This document shows positions 17,203-26,211 of a stretch of DNA of 64,000 nt, piece after piece. This DNA is from Ardenticatenales bacterium (lineage in GTDB: Bacteria > Chloroflexota > Anaerolineae > Promineifilales > Promineifilaceae): contig JACKBL010000002.1 of assembly GCA_020634515.1 (NCBI GenBank), positions 496,001-560,000 of the forward strand. The letters are read 5' to 3'. A model generated the notes under the pieces. The model was not told the origin of the DNA. It saw only the letters and a program-made list of their open reading frames with translations, and did not search any database. The stretch's first letter is position 1. Every line of letters starts with the position of its first letter. Position numbers and translations under genes: made by a program.

Positions 17203-17681
17203 TATGAGATAACTCTATCCCCCAATCTGATCACGGCATAATACGCATCATTTGCAATCCATGCCAGTTCCAGGTCTCCGTGACGTGCAATCTGGGGCGC
17301 AGTTGGGAAAGCAGGATCGTTGATGAAGAAATCTTGATCATCATAGCCCACCAAGACGACAGCGTGCCAGGTTTCCCATACCCAGTACGGCAAGTCTTCT
17401 GTCCAAACGAACAGAATCACAGGCATCCCGTCATTGATCGCCTCAAAAATATCTATCAGTGCGCCTTGTCGATAGGTGATCAGCAAATCACGGATGAGAT
17501 GATTCAATTGTTGGATGTTACGGTGAGGCGTTCCCCATGGTTTGACATCCAGGATTGAGAGCAGATCGTCATAATCAGGTTGCAAACCAATTGCGGCAAG
17601 CGACATGGCAGCACAAGCGGCCAGGCAATCCGATTCACGACGCTGTGGGATGTGCGGAACTGTCAAGAAGTGCCTGGGCAT
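17202..17681 (-). CDS. C39-like cysteine peptidase family protein
   Basis: I chose the ATG at 17681 (MPRHFLTVPHIPQ), which starts just before the conserved domain; the 159-residue product then overlaps the end of the previous gene by 47 bases. The domain shows QRRESDCLAACAAMSLA with the Cys nucleophile near residue 19 and the Gln of an oxyanion hole before it. ETWHAVVLVGYDDQDFFIND follows, with the His near 124 and Asp near 139. This is the bacteriocin-leader peptidase fold (Peptidase_C39_2) without an ABC transporter. No signal peptide is visible. The substrate is unknown. Confidence 0.75.
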   Translation of the reverse strand: MPRHFLTVPHIPQRRESDCLAACAAMSLAAIGLQPDYDDLLSILDVKPWGTPHRNIQQLNHLIRDLLITYRQGALIDIFEAINDGMPVILFVWTEDLPYWVWETWHAVVLVGYDDQDFFINDPAFPTAPQIARHGDLELAWIANDAYYAVIRLGDRVIS

Positions 17682-17988
17682 GATTTTCCAGTTGCGTGAT
17701 AAATTGGGGAGGCAATAGCATCTGCCCGGTGCGGGCATCAATGTCTAATGTGGCAACCTGCCCTAAGATGCCGCGTTGAGGCGAACTGAGCAGAATGGGT
17801 ACGCGCCAGATGACGCGCCCTTTAACTAGCAGAAGCGAAGGTTCTCCCCCTCCCATCAAGTGACTGACATGGCTGCCAATATAGCCACTGGCCTGTTTGC
17901 GTGCCGTAAAGGCCGTGATGTTAATAATGGGTTCACCAGGAGCCGCGATGAGATGCTCGTCCACGGAAATAGTGTTTGATATACCCAT
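17635..17988 (-). CDS. Small hypothetical protein coupled to C39-like peptidase
   Basis: The 117-residue protein starts after GGAAAGGG and ends inside the C39-like gene, so the two are coupled. The middle reads WRVPILLSSPQRGILGQVATLDIDARTGQM, a beta-rich pattern similar to PepSY-type or uptake-related small domains, followed by a C-terminal helix (ITQLENHAQALLDS). I do not recognise a family with confidence. It may be a substrate, chaperone or regulator of the peptidase encoded with it. Confidence 0.55.
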   Translation of the reverse strand: MGISNTISVDEHLIAAPGEPIINITAFTARKQASGYIGSHVSHLMGGGEPSLLLVKGRVIWRVPILLSSPQRGILGQVATLDIDARTGQMLLPPQFITQLENHAQALLDSSAHPTAS

Positions 17989-18051
17989 GATTGCCCTTTC
18001 CTTCTATTTCACTACAGGTGACTGATCACAACAACTTCATCCGGCACCGTT

Positions 18052-21000
18052 TTAAGGGGCGTTGGCGACGTAGATGTCGATGCGCTGGATGACATCGCCG
18101 GGCGGGCCGTTGGTCGCCGGGTCGCGCAGGCTGATAGCGCGCAGCACGTCTTCGCCGTCAATCAACTCGCCAAAGATGGTGTAGCCGCCGTTGAGGCTGG
18201 GCTGCGGCGCAAAGGTGATGAAGAACTGGCTGCCGTTGGTATCCGGTCCGGCGTTGGCCATCGCCAGCAGACCGGCGCGGTCGAATTCCAGGCCACTGCC
18301 GGTTTCATTCGCAAACGTATATCCGGGACCGCCCGTGCCCGTGCCTGTCGGGTCGCCCCCCTGCGCCATGAAGTTTTCCAGCACGCGGTGGAAGGTGATG
18401 CCATCATAGAAGCCCTGCGTTGCCAGATAGACGAAGCTGTTAACGGTCAGCGGTGCCTGGCGCGGAAACAGGCGGAAGCGCATCGTTCCGTTGTCCATGA
18501 CGATGGCCGCCTCGTAGATTTTCGCCTGGTCAATGATGGTGGCCGGGTAGCTTTGGAAGATGTTGTTGCGCTGCACCGGTTCCATCGCTGCCAGGGGACG
18601 GTCGCCCGTGAGCGGCGTGAAGCTCTCCGGGGATACGGGTAGCGTGTCCGGGTTTGCGGGCGTGGGCAGCGGTTCGCCCGTCAGTTGAGAGAGGTACGCT
18701 TGCACTTGCGATTGCTGTTCCACCGGCGCATTGCTGAGCGACTCCCGCGCATAACTGATAGCCAGGTCAATCTCGCCCTTTTTCTGCGCTACGTCGGCCA
18801 TCGCCAGGGTGGTTTGCCAGGCGGGGAAGCGGTTGTTGGCGCGTTGGCGCGCCTGATCGAAGGCGTCGAGGGCGGCATCGTACTGTTGCAGTTGCTCATT
18901 GACCTGGGCCAACTGCGTCCAGCGGCGGGGGTCGTTGTCGTCCAGGGCCAGCCCTTCCTCGATGCTGGCGATGGCGTCCTGGTAGTAAGCGGTTTGCTGC
19001 CCGCCTTCGCTGTTGCCGGCACAAGCTATCTGAATTTCCGCCCGTTCAAAGCGCGTGCTGGCGTAGTACGGGTCCACCGTCGCCGATTCGTTGTACAAAT
19101 CAATGGACGACTGGCAATCCCGGTCAAACGCATACGCCAACCGCGCTCGTTCGTTGCGAATCACCGCATTTTGCGGACTCAGCTTCAGCGCCGCCGCGTA
19201 ATATGCTTTCGCGTCCTCTACATGCGTTTCCCGCTCCGCGCCTGCCGTGGCATCCGCCCAGCGTGTATTCAGGCGGGCCAGGTTGGCGGTGTGGTCCGTG
19301 TTTAGCGGGTTGATGGTTTGTGCCTCCACCAAACCCTTGTCCGCCGTCACCAGCAGTTGCTCTTGGGCGACGGGGTCGTCACTGAGGAGGGAGGCTTTTT
19401 CCAGGTAGGCGCGCCCCAGGAAGAGGTAGTAGAAATCTTCACGCGGGGCCAGTTCGATGGCGCGCTCGTAGATGGCGATGGCGTTGTCCCACCCTTGTGG
19501 CTGGCCGCTGCGCGTGGCTTGCTTTTCCCAGGGGTCGCCCCGTTTGTAGACGATGTCCGCGTGGATGATGCGGATGTTGGTGGTGTAGACGGCGACGAAG
19601 CCGAGGGGGATGAGGATGAGGAGGGCGATAAATGCCGGCATTGTTCCCGATTGACGCAGCCGCCGCAGCCGAGGCCAGAGTACCAGGGCGCTCACCAGGA
19701 AAATCACCGAGAAAACGAACACGTAGAACAGTGTGAGGAAGCCCGCCGACTGTTCCGCTTCCAACACCCGCCGCACCGTTTCCGGCGTCTGATCCGTCAC
19801 GCCCGCCGGGGCAATGATGGAAGAACGCACCTGCGACGCTTGCAGCAAGCCGTATATCAATCCGGCGGAGAGCGAGGAGATGGACATGAACAGTCCGGGC
19901 ACGATGGACTTTTGCCAGGCGGGGTCCCAGAGCCAGTAGAGCAGCCCGCTGGAGAGAACGAGGAACACCAGTGCATAGCCAGGGGTGGCGGCCCCAAACA
20001 TGGCAAAGGAGAGCGCCAGGCCAATGCCGGCAACCACGCCCCCCGCCAGCCGCCCTTGTTTCGCGTCCCGCACAAGCATCAGCGCCGCATAGGCGCAAAA
20101 AGCGGCCCAAATAAGCAGCAAACTGCGTCCGATCAGCCCGGTGGTGTCCGGCGGCGTGTCTGTGGGCAAAAAGCGCAGCAGCAACGCCCCGGCTCCCCAG
20201 GCGGCAAACACCACTGCCGCGAGCTTCTCGCGCGCGAGCTTCTCGCGCCCTGCCGGCAGCATACCGGAGAGCGGGCTATTACGGAACGCGCCGTCTTTCG
20301 CCATCTCGCTGAGGCAGATCAGGCTCCCCAGCGCCCACGTCAACGTCAACATGAGATAGACGAACGGGGAAGCGGCAAAATTGTGCCCCGTGTTCACAAA
20401 AAAGGATTGGTGGAACACCTCGCCCGCGCTGGGCACGTCCGCCAGGGATTGGATCACCTGGCCGCTGGGCAGGCTAAAGCTGATAAAGTCAAAGCAGAGG
20501 ATGCCAATGATCAGCGTCAGGATGAAGGTGGCAAACACGGTGGGTACAATCCACCGGCGTTCAACCGGCACGCCTGCCGCATTACCGCGTGCGCGCCCTC
20601 GCCGCCGCTTGCGCGAGGGCGTGGCTACGGTTTTCTCCACGGGCGCGGCTTCTTCTTCCTCCTGCCGCGCGTGCGGCAAAACGTACCCGACCATCAAAAT
20701 CAGGGCCAGGTAAACAAAGAAGTGAATGCGCGTGGCGGCGATGGCAATGCCGAAGTGGATTTCCACGTAATGGGCCATCACGGCGGCCAGCAGCCCGGTG
20801 AGCAGGAGCCGATCCGCCTGGAACGGATTGACCACCTTGTCGGTGTCCAGGCCGTGAGAGAACAAGGCGTAATAGATGAGGTAAATGATCAAGCCAATGA
20901 TGCTGCCAAAGGGCACGGCCACGCCCAGGAATGGCGGACCCAGCCAGAGGGTGAGCAGGATGCCGCCCAGGACGGCCCCGCCAATCCACAGGCCGACCAG

Positions 21001-22584
21001 CAGCAGTTTGTCGCGGCGGCTGCGCATGACGCCCAGCCAGCTAAAGCTGTAATAGAAGACGAGCAGGTAGAGCGCCTGCCACGCGAGGAAGCCAAATAGC
21101 CCCGTGATCACCAGGGCGTCGAAGGTTTCATTGTGGGAGCGGTCGGGGGAGGCGTTGCGGGCTTCTACGGTTGCCAGTTCCGGCGGATAGAAGCGGTTGT
21201 AGGCGACGTACATGGATTCCGGTCCGTAGCCAATGAGGGGGCGGAGGAAATTGAAGCTGTCGCTGGTGCCGTCGGGGTAGCTGAGGGGGGTGTGTGGTCG
21301 GATGAGTTGCAGGGCGCCTTCCCAGATGAGGACGCGGACGCGCCCGGTGCCGCTTTCTGATTCTAACAAGCGTCCGAGACGGCCAATTGCCGGCAATCCA
21401 CGCCACTCCTCCAACGTTTGCATCACATTCCCAATCACCGGGCGCTGCGCATATTCCGGCCCCAGTTGGTCCGCCAGGTTGAACGCCACCAACCAGCCCC
21501 CCACGACCAGCGTCACCAGCAACCAGGCAAACCAGAGCCAGCGCCAGCCCCGCCGCGCCACCACCATCACCAGAATGGTCAGCACCACAACGGCCAGCGC
21601 CGCCGCGAAGGAGACAAACGACCCCATGGGGCCGGCCAGGGACGCCAGCCGCCCCGTAGCCGTGATGCCGTCTATGAGCAGCGTGAACAGCAGAAAGAGG
21701 AGCGCCGCACCGCCCACCACCAGGAGCAGCGCCTGCCCCACGTCCCGCAGACGAAAGCGCCCCCGGTCCGCCGCCGCGCCGCGCAGTCCGACCAGCACGA
21801 TCAGCACGAAGGCGAACATCCCCACGCCCAGACCAAGCCAGGGACCACGGCTGCTGGACCAGTAGATGGCGATTAACTGAATGGCCAGGGCGAAAATGTA
21901 AATGGCCGAGCGCACAATGTCCGCGATGGACAGGTCCGCCTCGTCCAGGATATTGGTGAAAGCGTCGATGATGCGCGCCGCCGTCAGTGGAACCGCCATG
22001 ATCAGGTAGGCGGCCACGAAAATGGCGTTGCCCATGTTGGCGGCCACGCGGCGCTGCACATTACCTCCCCAGGGCAGGGGGTCCAGGCCACGCCGCTGCA
22101 ACATGGCGTAGAGCGACACGGGAATGCTCGTGATGATCACCGCCGTCACCACGCGCCGCACTTGCTCCCGCGTGCGGATGGTCACGGCCATCAGCGCGAA
22201 GACGACGATGTAGGAGAGCGTGGTGTAGGTTCCCTGTAGTCGCTGGTAGGAGCCGGCCCAACTGACCTGGGGCGTGACGGAAAAGAGGGTGGAGAGGAGA
22301 TAGGAGATGACGAGCAGGGCAACGGGCAGGACAAAGGGGATGCGCCATATGGTGTTGCCGTCGCGGGGGCGCAGGCGTGTCCAGGAGCGCCAGCCTTGCA
22401 GATCGATGAACTTCACCAGCCACGTCACGGACATGATCACGGCTATGGAGCGCAGCAGCGTGAGCTTGTCGGGTTCAAAAACACGGGCGGAGAATGTATC
22501 AAAAAACAGGGGGGTGGCGACGATGACGGTCAGCCAGCCTGCTTCTAGCAGGCCATCACACCAGCGAGAGAGCTTTGATTCCAT
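18052..22584 (-). CDS. O-antigen ligase / TPR / cyclophilin fusion protein
   Basis: The 1510-residue protein has three parts. Residues ~1-650 are polytopic with the Wzy_C/O-antigen-ligase signature, including IGYGPESMYVAYNRF and a SHNETFDAL segment near 490. A second membrane block (~680-1045) is followed by TPR repeats (~1060-1310: IYERAIELAPREDFYYLFLG, YAAALKLSPQNAVIRNERA). The last ~145 residues are a complete cyclophilin-type prolyl isomerase: FYDGITFHRVLENFMAQGG, GSQFFITFAPQPSLNGGYT and FGELIDGEDVL. The order places the TPR and isomerase on one side of the membrane, presumably outside. Its role is probably glycan polymerisation or ligation with a folding partner attached. Confidence 0.85.
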   Translation of the reverse strand: MESKLSRWCDGLLEAGWLTVIVATPLFFDTFSARVFEPDKLTLLRSIAVIMSVTWLVKFIDLQGWRSWTRLRPRDGNTIWRIPFVLPVALLVISYLLSTLFSVTPQVSWAGSYQRLQGTYTTLSYIVVFALMAVTIRTREQVRRVVTAVIITSIPVSLYAMLQRRGLDPLPWGGNVQRRVAANMGNAIFVAAYLIMAVPLTAARIIDAFTNILDEADLSIADIVRSAIYIFALAIQLIAIYWSSSRGPWLGLGVGMFAFVLIVLVGLRGAAADRGRFRLRDVGQALLLVVGGAALLFLLFTLLIDGITATGRLASLAGPMGSFVSFAAALAVVVLTILVMVVARRGWRWLWFAWLLVTLVVGGWLVAFNLADQLGPEYAQRPVIGNVMQTLEEWRGLPAIGRLGRLLESESGTGRVRVLIWEGALQLIRPHTPLSYPDGTSDSFNFLRPLIGYGPESMYVAYNRFYPPELATVEARNASPDRSHNETFDALVITGLFGFLAWQALYLLVFYYSFSWLGVMRSRRDKLLLVGLWIGGAVLGGILLTLWLGPPFLGVAVPFGSIIGLIIYLIYYALFSHGLDTDKVVNPFQADRLLLTGLLAAVMAHYVEIHFGIAIAATRIHFFVYLALILMVGYVLPHARQEEEEAAPVEKTVATPSRKRRRGRARGNAAGVPVERRWIVPTVFATFILTLIIGILCFDFISFSLPSGQVIQSLADVPSAGEVFHQSFFVNTGHNFAASPFVYLMLTLTWALGSLICLSEMAKDGAFRNSPLSGMLPAGREKLAREKLAAVVFAAWGAGALLLRFLPTDTPPDTTGLIGRSLLLIWAAFCAYAALMLVRDAKQGRLAGGVVAGIGLALSFAMFGAATPGYALVFLVLSSGLLYWLWDPAWQKSIVPGLFMSISSLSAGLIYGLLQASQVRSSIIAPAGVTDQTPETVRRVLEAEQSAGFLTLFYVFVFSVIFLVSALVLWPRLRRLRQSGTMPAFIALLILIPLGFVAVYTTNIRIIHADIVYKRGDPWEKQATRSGQPQGWDNAIAIYERAIELAPREDFYYLFLGRAYLEKASLLSDDPVAQEQLLVTADKGLVEAQTINPLNTDHTANLARLNTRWADATAGAERETHVEDAKAYYAAALKLSPQNAVIRNERARLAYAFDRDCQSSIDLYNESATVDPYYASTRFERAEIQIACAGNSEGGQQTAYYQDAIASIEEGLALDDNDPRRWTQLAQVNEQLQQYDAALDAFDQARQRANNRFPAWQTTLAMADVAQKKGEIDLAISYARESLSNAPVEQQSQVQAYLSQLTGEPLPTPANPDTLPVSPESFTPLTGDRPLAAMEPVQRNNIFQSYPATIIDQAKIYEAAIVMDNGTMRFRLFPRQAPLTVNSFVYLATQGFYDGITFHRVLENFMAQGGDPTGTGTGGPGYTFANETGSGLEFDRAGLLAMANAGPDTNGSQFFITFAPQPSLNGGYTIFGELIDGEDVLRAISLRDPATNGPPGDVIQRIDIYVANAP

Positions 22585-22741
22585 ATTGTTTTCTCATATC
22601 CTCTTCCGAATTTCAATCGTATGCGGGGTGAATCTTACCGCATCGGTAGAGGGGGAGCAACAGGGAGGAAAGGAGCGGGGGAACGAGTTGGGTTAGAGAG
22701 GGAGCTAATAATTAATGGGTGAATGGGGGAATGGTTGATAT

Positions 22742-22780
22742 GGACGGTTGCTGCCCAGCTATCATGGACAGCAACCGTCC
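22742..22780. repeat. Hairpin, 12-bp stem
   Basis: GGACGGTTGCTG (22742-22753) pairs with CAGCAACCGTCC (22769-22780) around a 15-base loop. It lies downstream of the minus-strand genes 22814-24511 and may end their transcripts, though no T-run follows. Confidence 0.6.
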
Positions 22781-22813
22781 GCACATTTCCGCTAACTTAA
22801 TTGCGGATAGCCA

Positions 22814-23029
22814 CTAACGATTTTTCTTCCCTGGTTTGGGGCGGCGGGTGGGGTGGGGTGTTGGTTCTTCGGGTTGGCTATCGGCATCTTCGCTATCTTC
22901 CAGCACCGGCGCGAACTGCCGGCCGCGGAAGAGGACGACGAGGAAGGTAAGGATAAAAAGCACGCCGATAGCAATGAATAGGATTTCGTCCCAATTGCCG
23001 ACCGCGCCGTGCAAGAAAACAGTGAGCAT
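22814..23029 (-). CDS. Small single-pass membrane protein
   Basis: The ATG at 23029 gives 71 residues: a membrane helix (EILFIAIGVLFILTFLVVLF) and a charged tail rich in Pro, Arg and Lys (PTPHPTRRPKPGKKNR). A longer TTG-started frame runs through a perfect hairpin at 23048-23078 and is unlikely. It follows the polytopic protein gene by 78 bases. No family is recognised; it could be an accessory subunit of that protein. Confidence 0.5.
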   Translation of the reverse strand: MLTVFLHGAVGNWDEILFIAIGVLFILTFLVVLFRGRQFAPVLEDSEDADSQPEEPTPHPTRRPKPGKKNR

Positions 23030-23047
23030 GGTGATTCCGTTTTGCCA

Positions 23048-23078
23048 GGAACGCCGTTTCACCGCGAAACGGCGTTCC
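23048..23078. repeat. Hairpin, 13-bp perfect stem
   Basis: GGAACGCCGTTTC (23048-23060) pairs with GAAACGGCGTTCC (23066-23078) around ACCGC. It sits in the short spacer between two minus-strand membrane-protein genes and resembles the other short intergenic hairpins in the window. Confidence 0.7.
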
Positions 23079-23107
23079 TTATTTCTCAAGGATAGTTACT
23101 TGCGCGC

Positions 23108-24511
23108 TCAGGCGGGGGGCGTGGCGGTGACGACGAACAGGATGATGAAGCTGAGGACGACGACAAAGGCTACCGGCGGAACCAGTTGCAAACGACGGTC
23201 CGTGGCGGTTGTTTCGGTCAAGTGTTTGTTGGCCGTGCCCAAATATTCGCCGACGTTGGTGGCAATCCAACTGCTGCCCAGGCTGAGGAGGGTGATCCAG
23301 AAGATGAAGGAGAGTAGATTGCCGGCATTTACCTGCGGCGTGGCAAACAGACGATTCATCAAGGGGAGGCTGATGGCGATTGTGGCCACGGCTGCCGCCA
23401 ATCCGGCGCCGATCCAGTTTGCGGGCTGCCGGACCTTTGTGCCGCGCCAGGCATACCACAGGTCAATGGCCAGCAGCGGAGGCAACGCCAGCAACCAGTT
23501 ACGCGCCGTCATTTCGTTGTAGTTAAAAAGCTGGATCAAACCGTAGCGCACGCCAAAGGCGAGCAGGCCGGTCAGGGTGGCCATGCCGTAGCGGCGCGTG
23601 GATTGGTTGGCGAGAATGCCCAGGAAAACGGCGATGATGGCCACCATGGCCGGGAATATCCAGATGGGGCGACTGAGGAATGCGGCGGAGAAATTGCCGG
23701 CAACCGGCGCATCCCACTCCGTCGTCATCACCTGCAAACCAACGACCAGGGCAAACGTCATCACGCCCGTAATGAAGAAGTCAGCCCCGTTGCCGCGCCA
23801 GATGGGCGCCCATTCGCGCTGGCGCATGGTGGACAACTGAATCGCCACGGCCATCACCATCAGACCGACAAAGCTGAGTACCAGCACCAGATGTGGCAGG
23901 CTCCAGGCGGTAATGTCCTCGCCGTAGATGGTGTGCCATAACGGGTCGGCGGGGACGGAAAAGAGCAAGAAGCCGCTCAGGACGACCATCGTGCCCACCA
24001 CCGGCGAACTGCGAAAACGCTGTTGCAGCGTTCCCTGCCCGCGGCGCAGCAGGTAAGCCAGACCGCCGAAGGCCATCAGGGAGATCAGCGTGAAGCTGAG
24101 GTACATCATCAAGTGTGGTCGCCAGAACAAATCCTCGCCAAATGGTATGCCATAGGAACGATGCCAGACCTCGTCCCAAAACGCGCCTACGACGAGGATC
24201 GTGCCGGTCAGGCCCACGAGCGCGGCCATAAGCTGGCGCGTGGTAACGGGGAGGGCGTCTTCCTGAGGGACGCGATGGCCGGCGGGCAGCGGCTTCAGCA
24301 GCAGATACCAGTAGGCGTAGGCGAAACCGGCTACGGCGACCATGAACACGGTCACGCCAACGATGAAGAAGGGGAGTTCGCGGCGTGGGGGCATGCCGCC
24401 CCAGTAGACCATGAGCCAGAAAATGATAAGTGCCAGCGCGCCGAGCAAATATGGTTTGAGGCGGGCCGGCATCTTTTTGGGAGAAGCAGGCGAAATTGTC
24501 GATTGAGCCAT
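23108..24511 (-). CDS. Polytopic membrane protein, unknown function
   Basis: The 467-residue protein has about eleven to twelve hydrophobic helices. A conserved-looking polar motif follows an early helix: AFWDEVWHRSYGIPFGEDLFWRPH (about residues 109-132), with several Trp, His and acidic residues that could bind metal or haem. A second His site is DPLWHTIYGEDITAW near 187. I do not recognise a named family. The small membrane protein downstream may be co-expressed. Function cannot be assigned. Confidence 0.65.
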   Translation of the reverse strand: MAQSTISPASPKKMPARLKPYLLGALALIIFWLMVYWGGMPPRRELPFFIVGVTVFMVAVAGFAYAYWYLLLKPLPAGHRVPQEDALPVTTRQLMAALVGLTGTILVVGAFWDEVWHRSYGIPFGEDLFWRPHLMMYLSFTLISLMAFGGLAYLLRRGQGTLQQRFRSSPVVGTMVVLSGFLLFSVPADPLWHTIYGEDITAWSLPHLVLVLSFVGLMVMAVAIQLSTMRQREWAPIWRGNGADFFITGVMTFALVVGLQVMTTEWDAPVAGNFSAAFLSRPIWIFPAMVAIIAVFLGILANQSTRRYGMATLTGLLAFGVRYGLIQLFNYNEMTARNWLLALPPLLAIDLWYAWRGTKVRQPANWIGAGLAAAVATIAISLPLMNRLFATPQVNAGNLLSFIFWITLLSLGSSWIATNVGEYLGTANKHLTETTATDRRLQLVPPVAFVVVLSFIILFVVTATPPA

Positions 24512-24899
24512 CAGGCAGGCACTCCTTGTTGTGTGCGGATGGTTTGGGCAGCAACAAACAGCCAGCGCATCTAACGCGCTTACGGAATTATGATACAGAA
24601 TGTCTCACAATTCGGCAATAATTTCAAAGGCGGGGCTTTGTTGAGGATGGCGCACAGGCGGCTTCATCACGCGGCGCAGTTGCACTTCCCCGCCATCATT
24701 TGTGGACATTGTCGGGGACATCGCCGACCCAAAAGGGCGCATCCGTTAATCGACGTGGAATTGACGGATGCGCTGGACGGGTTCTTGCTTGTCGGATAGT
24801 CCCAAGCTCATTTGGGGCGAACCCTATGGGCGCATCCGTTAATCGATGGGGAATTGACGGATGCGCTGGACGGGTTCTTGCTTGTCGGATAGTTCCAAG
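24512..24899. other. Spacer with two repeat units, no gene seen
   Basis: This 388-base spacer between two minus-strand genes contains two ~93-base direct repeats from 24735 on, listed separately. The left part (24512-24734) shows no coding sequence or signal I can support. Confidence 0.5.
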
Positions 24900-24920
24900 C
24901 TAATTTGGGGCGAACCCTAA
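24735..24920. repeat. Two 93-bp direct repeats with internal hairpin
   Basis: Units start at 24735 and 24828. Each holds an inverted pair, GCGCATCCGT and ACGGATGCGC, then TTCTTGCTTGTCGGATA and a TTTGGGGCGAACCCT end. The second unit runs into the last codons of the glycosyltransferase gene. A related copy in reverse orientation lies at about 54905-54985, upstream of serS. Confidence 0.7.
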
Positions 24921-26078
24921 CTGCTGATACAAAGCATCAATTTGGGATACCATGCGCGCCGCGCCAAACTCGGCGGCGCGCGCCTGGCCCGCCGCGCCCA
25001 TCCGCTGCCGCAATGCCTCGTCCGCCAGCAGTTGCGCGATGCGCTCCGCCATCGCCGCCGTATCGCCGCGTGTTACCAGGTAGCCGTTGACGCCATCGGC
25101 AATGGCTTCGGCGGAACCGTCGGCGGCGGTGGCCACAATAGGCAAGCGGGTGGCCATGGCCTGGGGCAGCACGCGCGGCAACCCTTCCCACAAGCTGCTG
25201 AGAACAAACACGTCAAAGGCGGCCATCAGTTCGGGCACGTCGCGGCGCAGGCCGGTGAGGAGGGTGCGGTCGGCGATGCCCGCCGTTTGTAGTGCGGCTT
25301 CCACGTCGGGCCGCAGGGGGCCATCTCCGACGATGACAAACCAGGCCTGGGGGCAGTGGGCTGCTGTTTGGGCGTAGGCGGCGACGAGGTGCAGCGGGGC
25401 TTTTTGCGGCGACAGGCGGGTGACGCTGCCGACGAGGGGGGCGGTGGGAGGCACGCCTAGCCGCGCGCGCATTTCCTCCGGTGACACCTGGGGGTGGCCG
25501 AAGCGGTCCAATTCCACGCCGCTGCGAATGACGACGTAATCCTGGCGGCGGCCAATTCCTTGCGCCAATCCTTTGTCAATATCGTGGGGGGAGACGACGA
25601 TCATCACGTGGCCGGCCCACGCGCCCAGCTTTTCCAGGGCGACGTAGAGGCGCAGTTGCGCGGGGGACATCTGGTCATGGAAGCTCCAGCCGTGGACGGT
25701 GTGGATGATGTGGGGAATGCCGGCACTTCTTGCCGCCAACCGCCCCAACACACCCGCCTTCGAACTGTGCGTGTGCACAATATCGTAGTGCCCCTGGCGC
25801 ATCATGCGGCGCAGCTTGAAGAACGCGCGCGTGTCGTGGCTGAGGCTGATCTGGCGCACCAGGTCGGGCAGGATGGTGAGGGGCACGCCGCGTGACCGGG
25901 TCTCCTCGATGAGCGAGCCTTCCGTGCCCGTCTGTGGTCCACAGACCACGTCTACGGCGTAGCGTCCCCGGTAGGTGGGGTCGTGGTTGAGCATAGCCGC
26001 CGTGAGCATGGTATTTTCTTGCGCCCCGCCAATGATCAGGCGCGTGATCGGGTGTAGTACGCGAACGAGTGTTGTCAT
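24900..26078 (-). CDS. Glycosyltransferase family 4
   Basis: The 392-residue protein starts at MTTLVRVLHPITRLIIGGAQ; an in-frame extension to 26144 adds residues unlike the family. The GT-B fold is clear: IIGGAQENT near 15, HTHSSKAGVLGRLAA around 101, then the donor-binding half with VTRLSPQKAPLHLV, SSLWEGLPRVLPQAMA and PIVATAADGSAEAI containing the E-x7-E region. It transfers a sugar from a nucleotide sugar to an unknown acceptor, probably in cell-surface glycan synthesis. The final codons overlap a repeat unit, so its C-terminus may have been altered by that element. Confidence 0.85.
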   Translation of the reverse strand: MTTLVRVLHPITRLIIGGAQENTMLTAAMLNHDPTYRGRYAVDVVCGPQTGTEGSLIEETRSRGVPLTILPDLVRQISLSHDTRAFFKLRRMMRQGHYDIVHTHSSKAGVLGRLAARSAGIPHIIHTVHGWSFHDQMSPAQLRLYVALEKLGAWAGHVMIVVSPHDIDKGLAQGIGRRQDYVVIRSGVELDRFGHPQVSPEEMRARLGVPPTAPLVGSVTRLSPQKAPLHLVAAYAQTAAHCPQAWFVIVGDGPLRPDVEAALQTAGIADRTLLTGLRRDVPELMAAFDVFVLSSLWEGLPRVLPQAMATRLPIVATAADGSAEAIADGVNGYLVTRGDTAAMAERIAQLLADEALRQRMGAAGQARAAEFGAARMVSQIDALYQQLGFAPN

Positions 26079-26211
26079 TTGGTGTTCATTGCCCCGGATG
26101 AGAGAAGTCGGCCGGCATTTTGTTTTGGAGTAGGACGCGAACAAGCGCGGATGAATCGGGATTTTGTGGTAATATCCAGCATCATCTCAGCCGAGGAGCG
26201 TTACCGCTACG

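Noticed and set aside
19318..21099. Plus-strand frame of 593 codons
   Set aside because: It is antisense to the O-antigen ligase fusion, with low-complexity His/Gln/Gly composition typical of a shadow frame.
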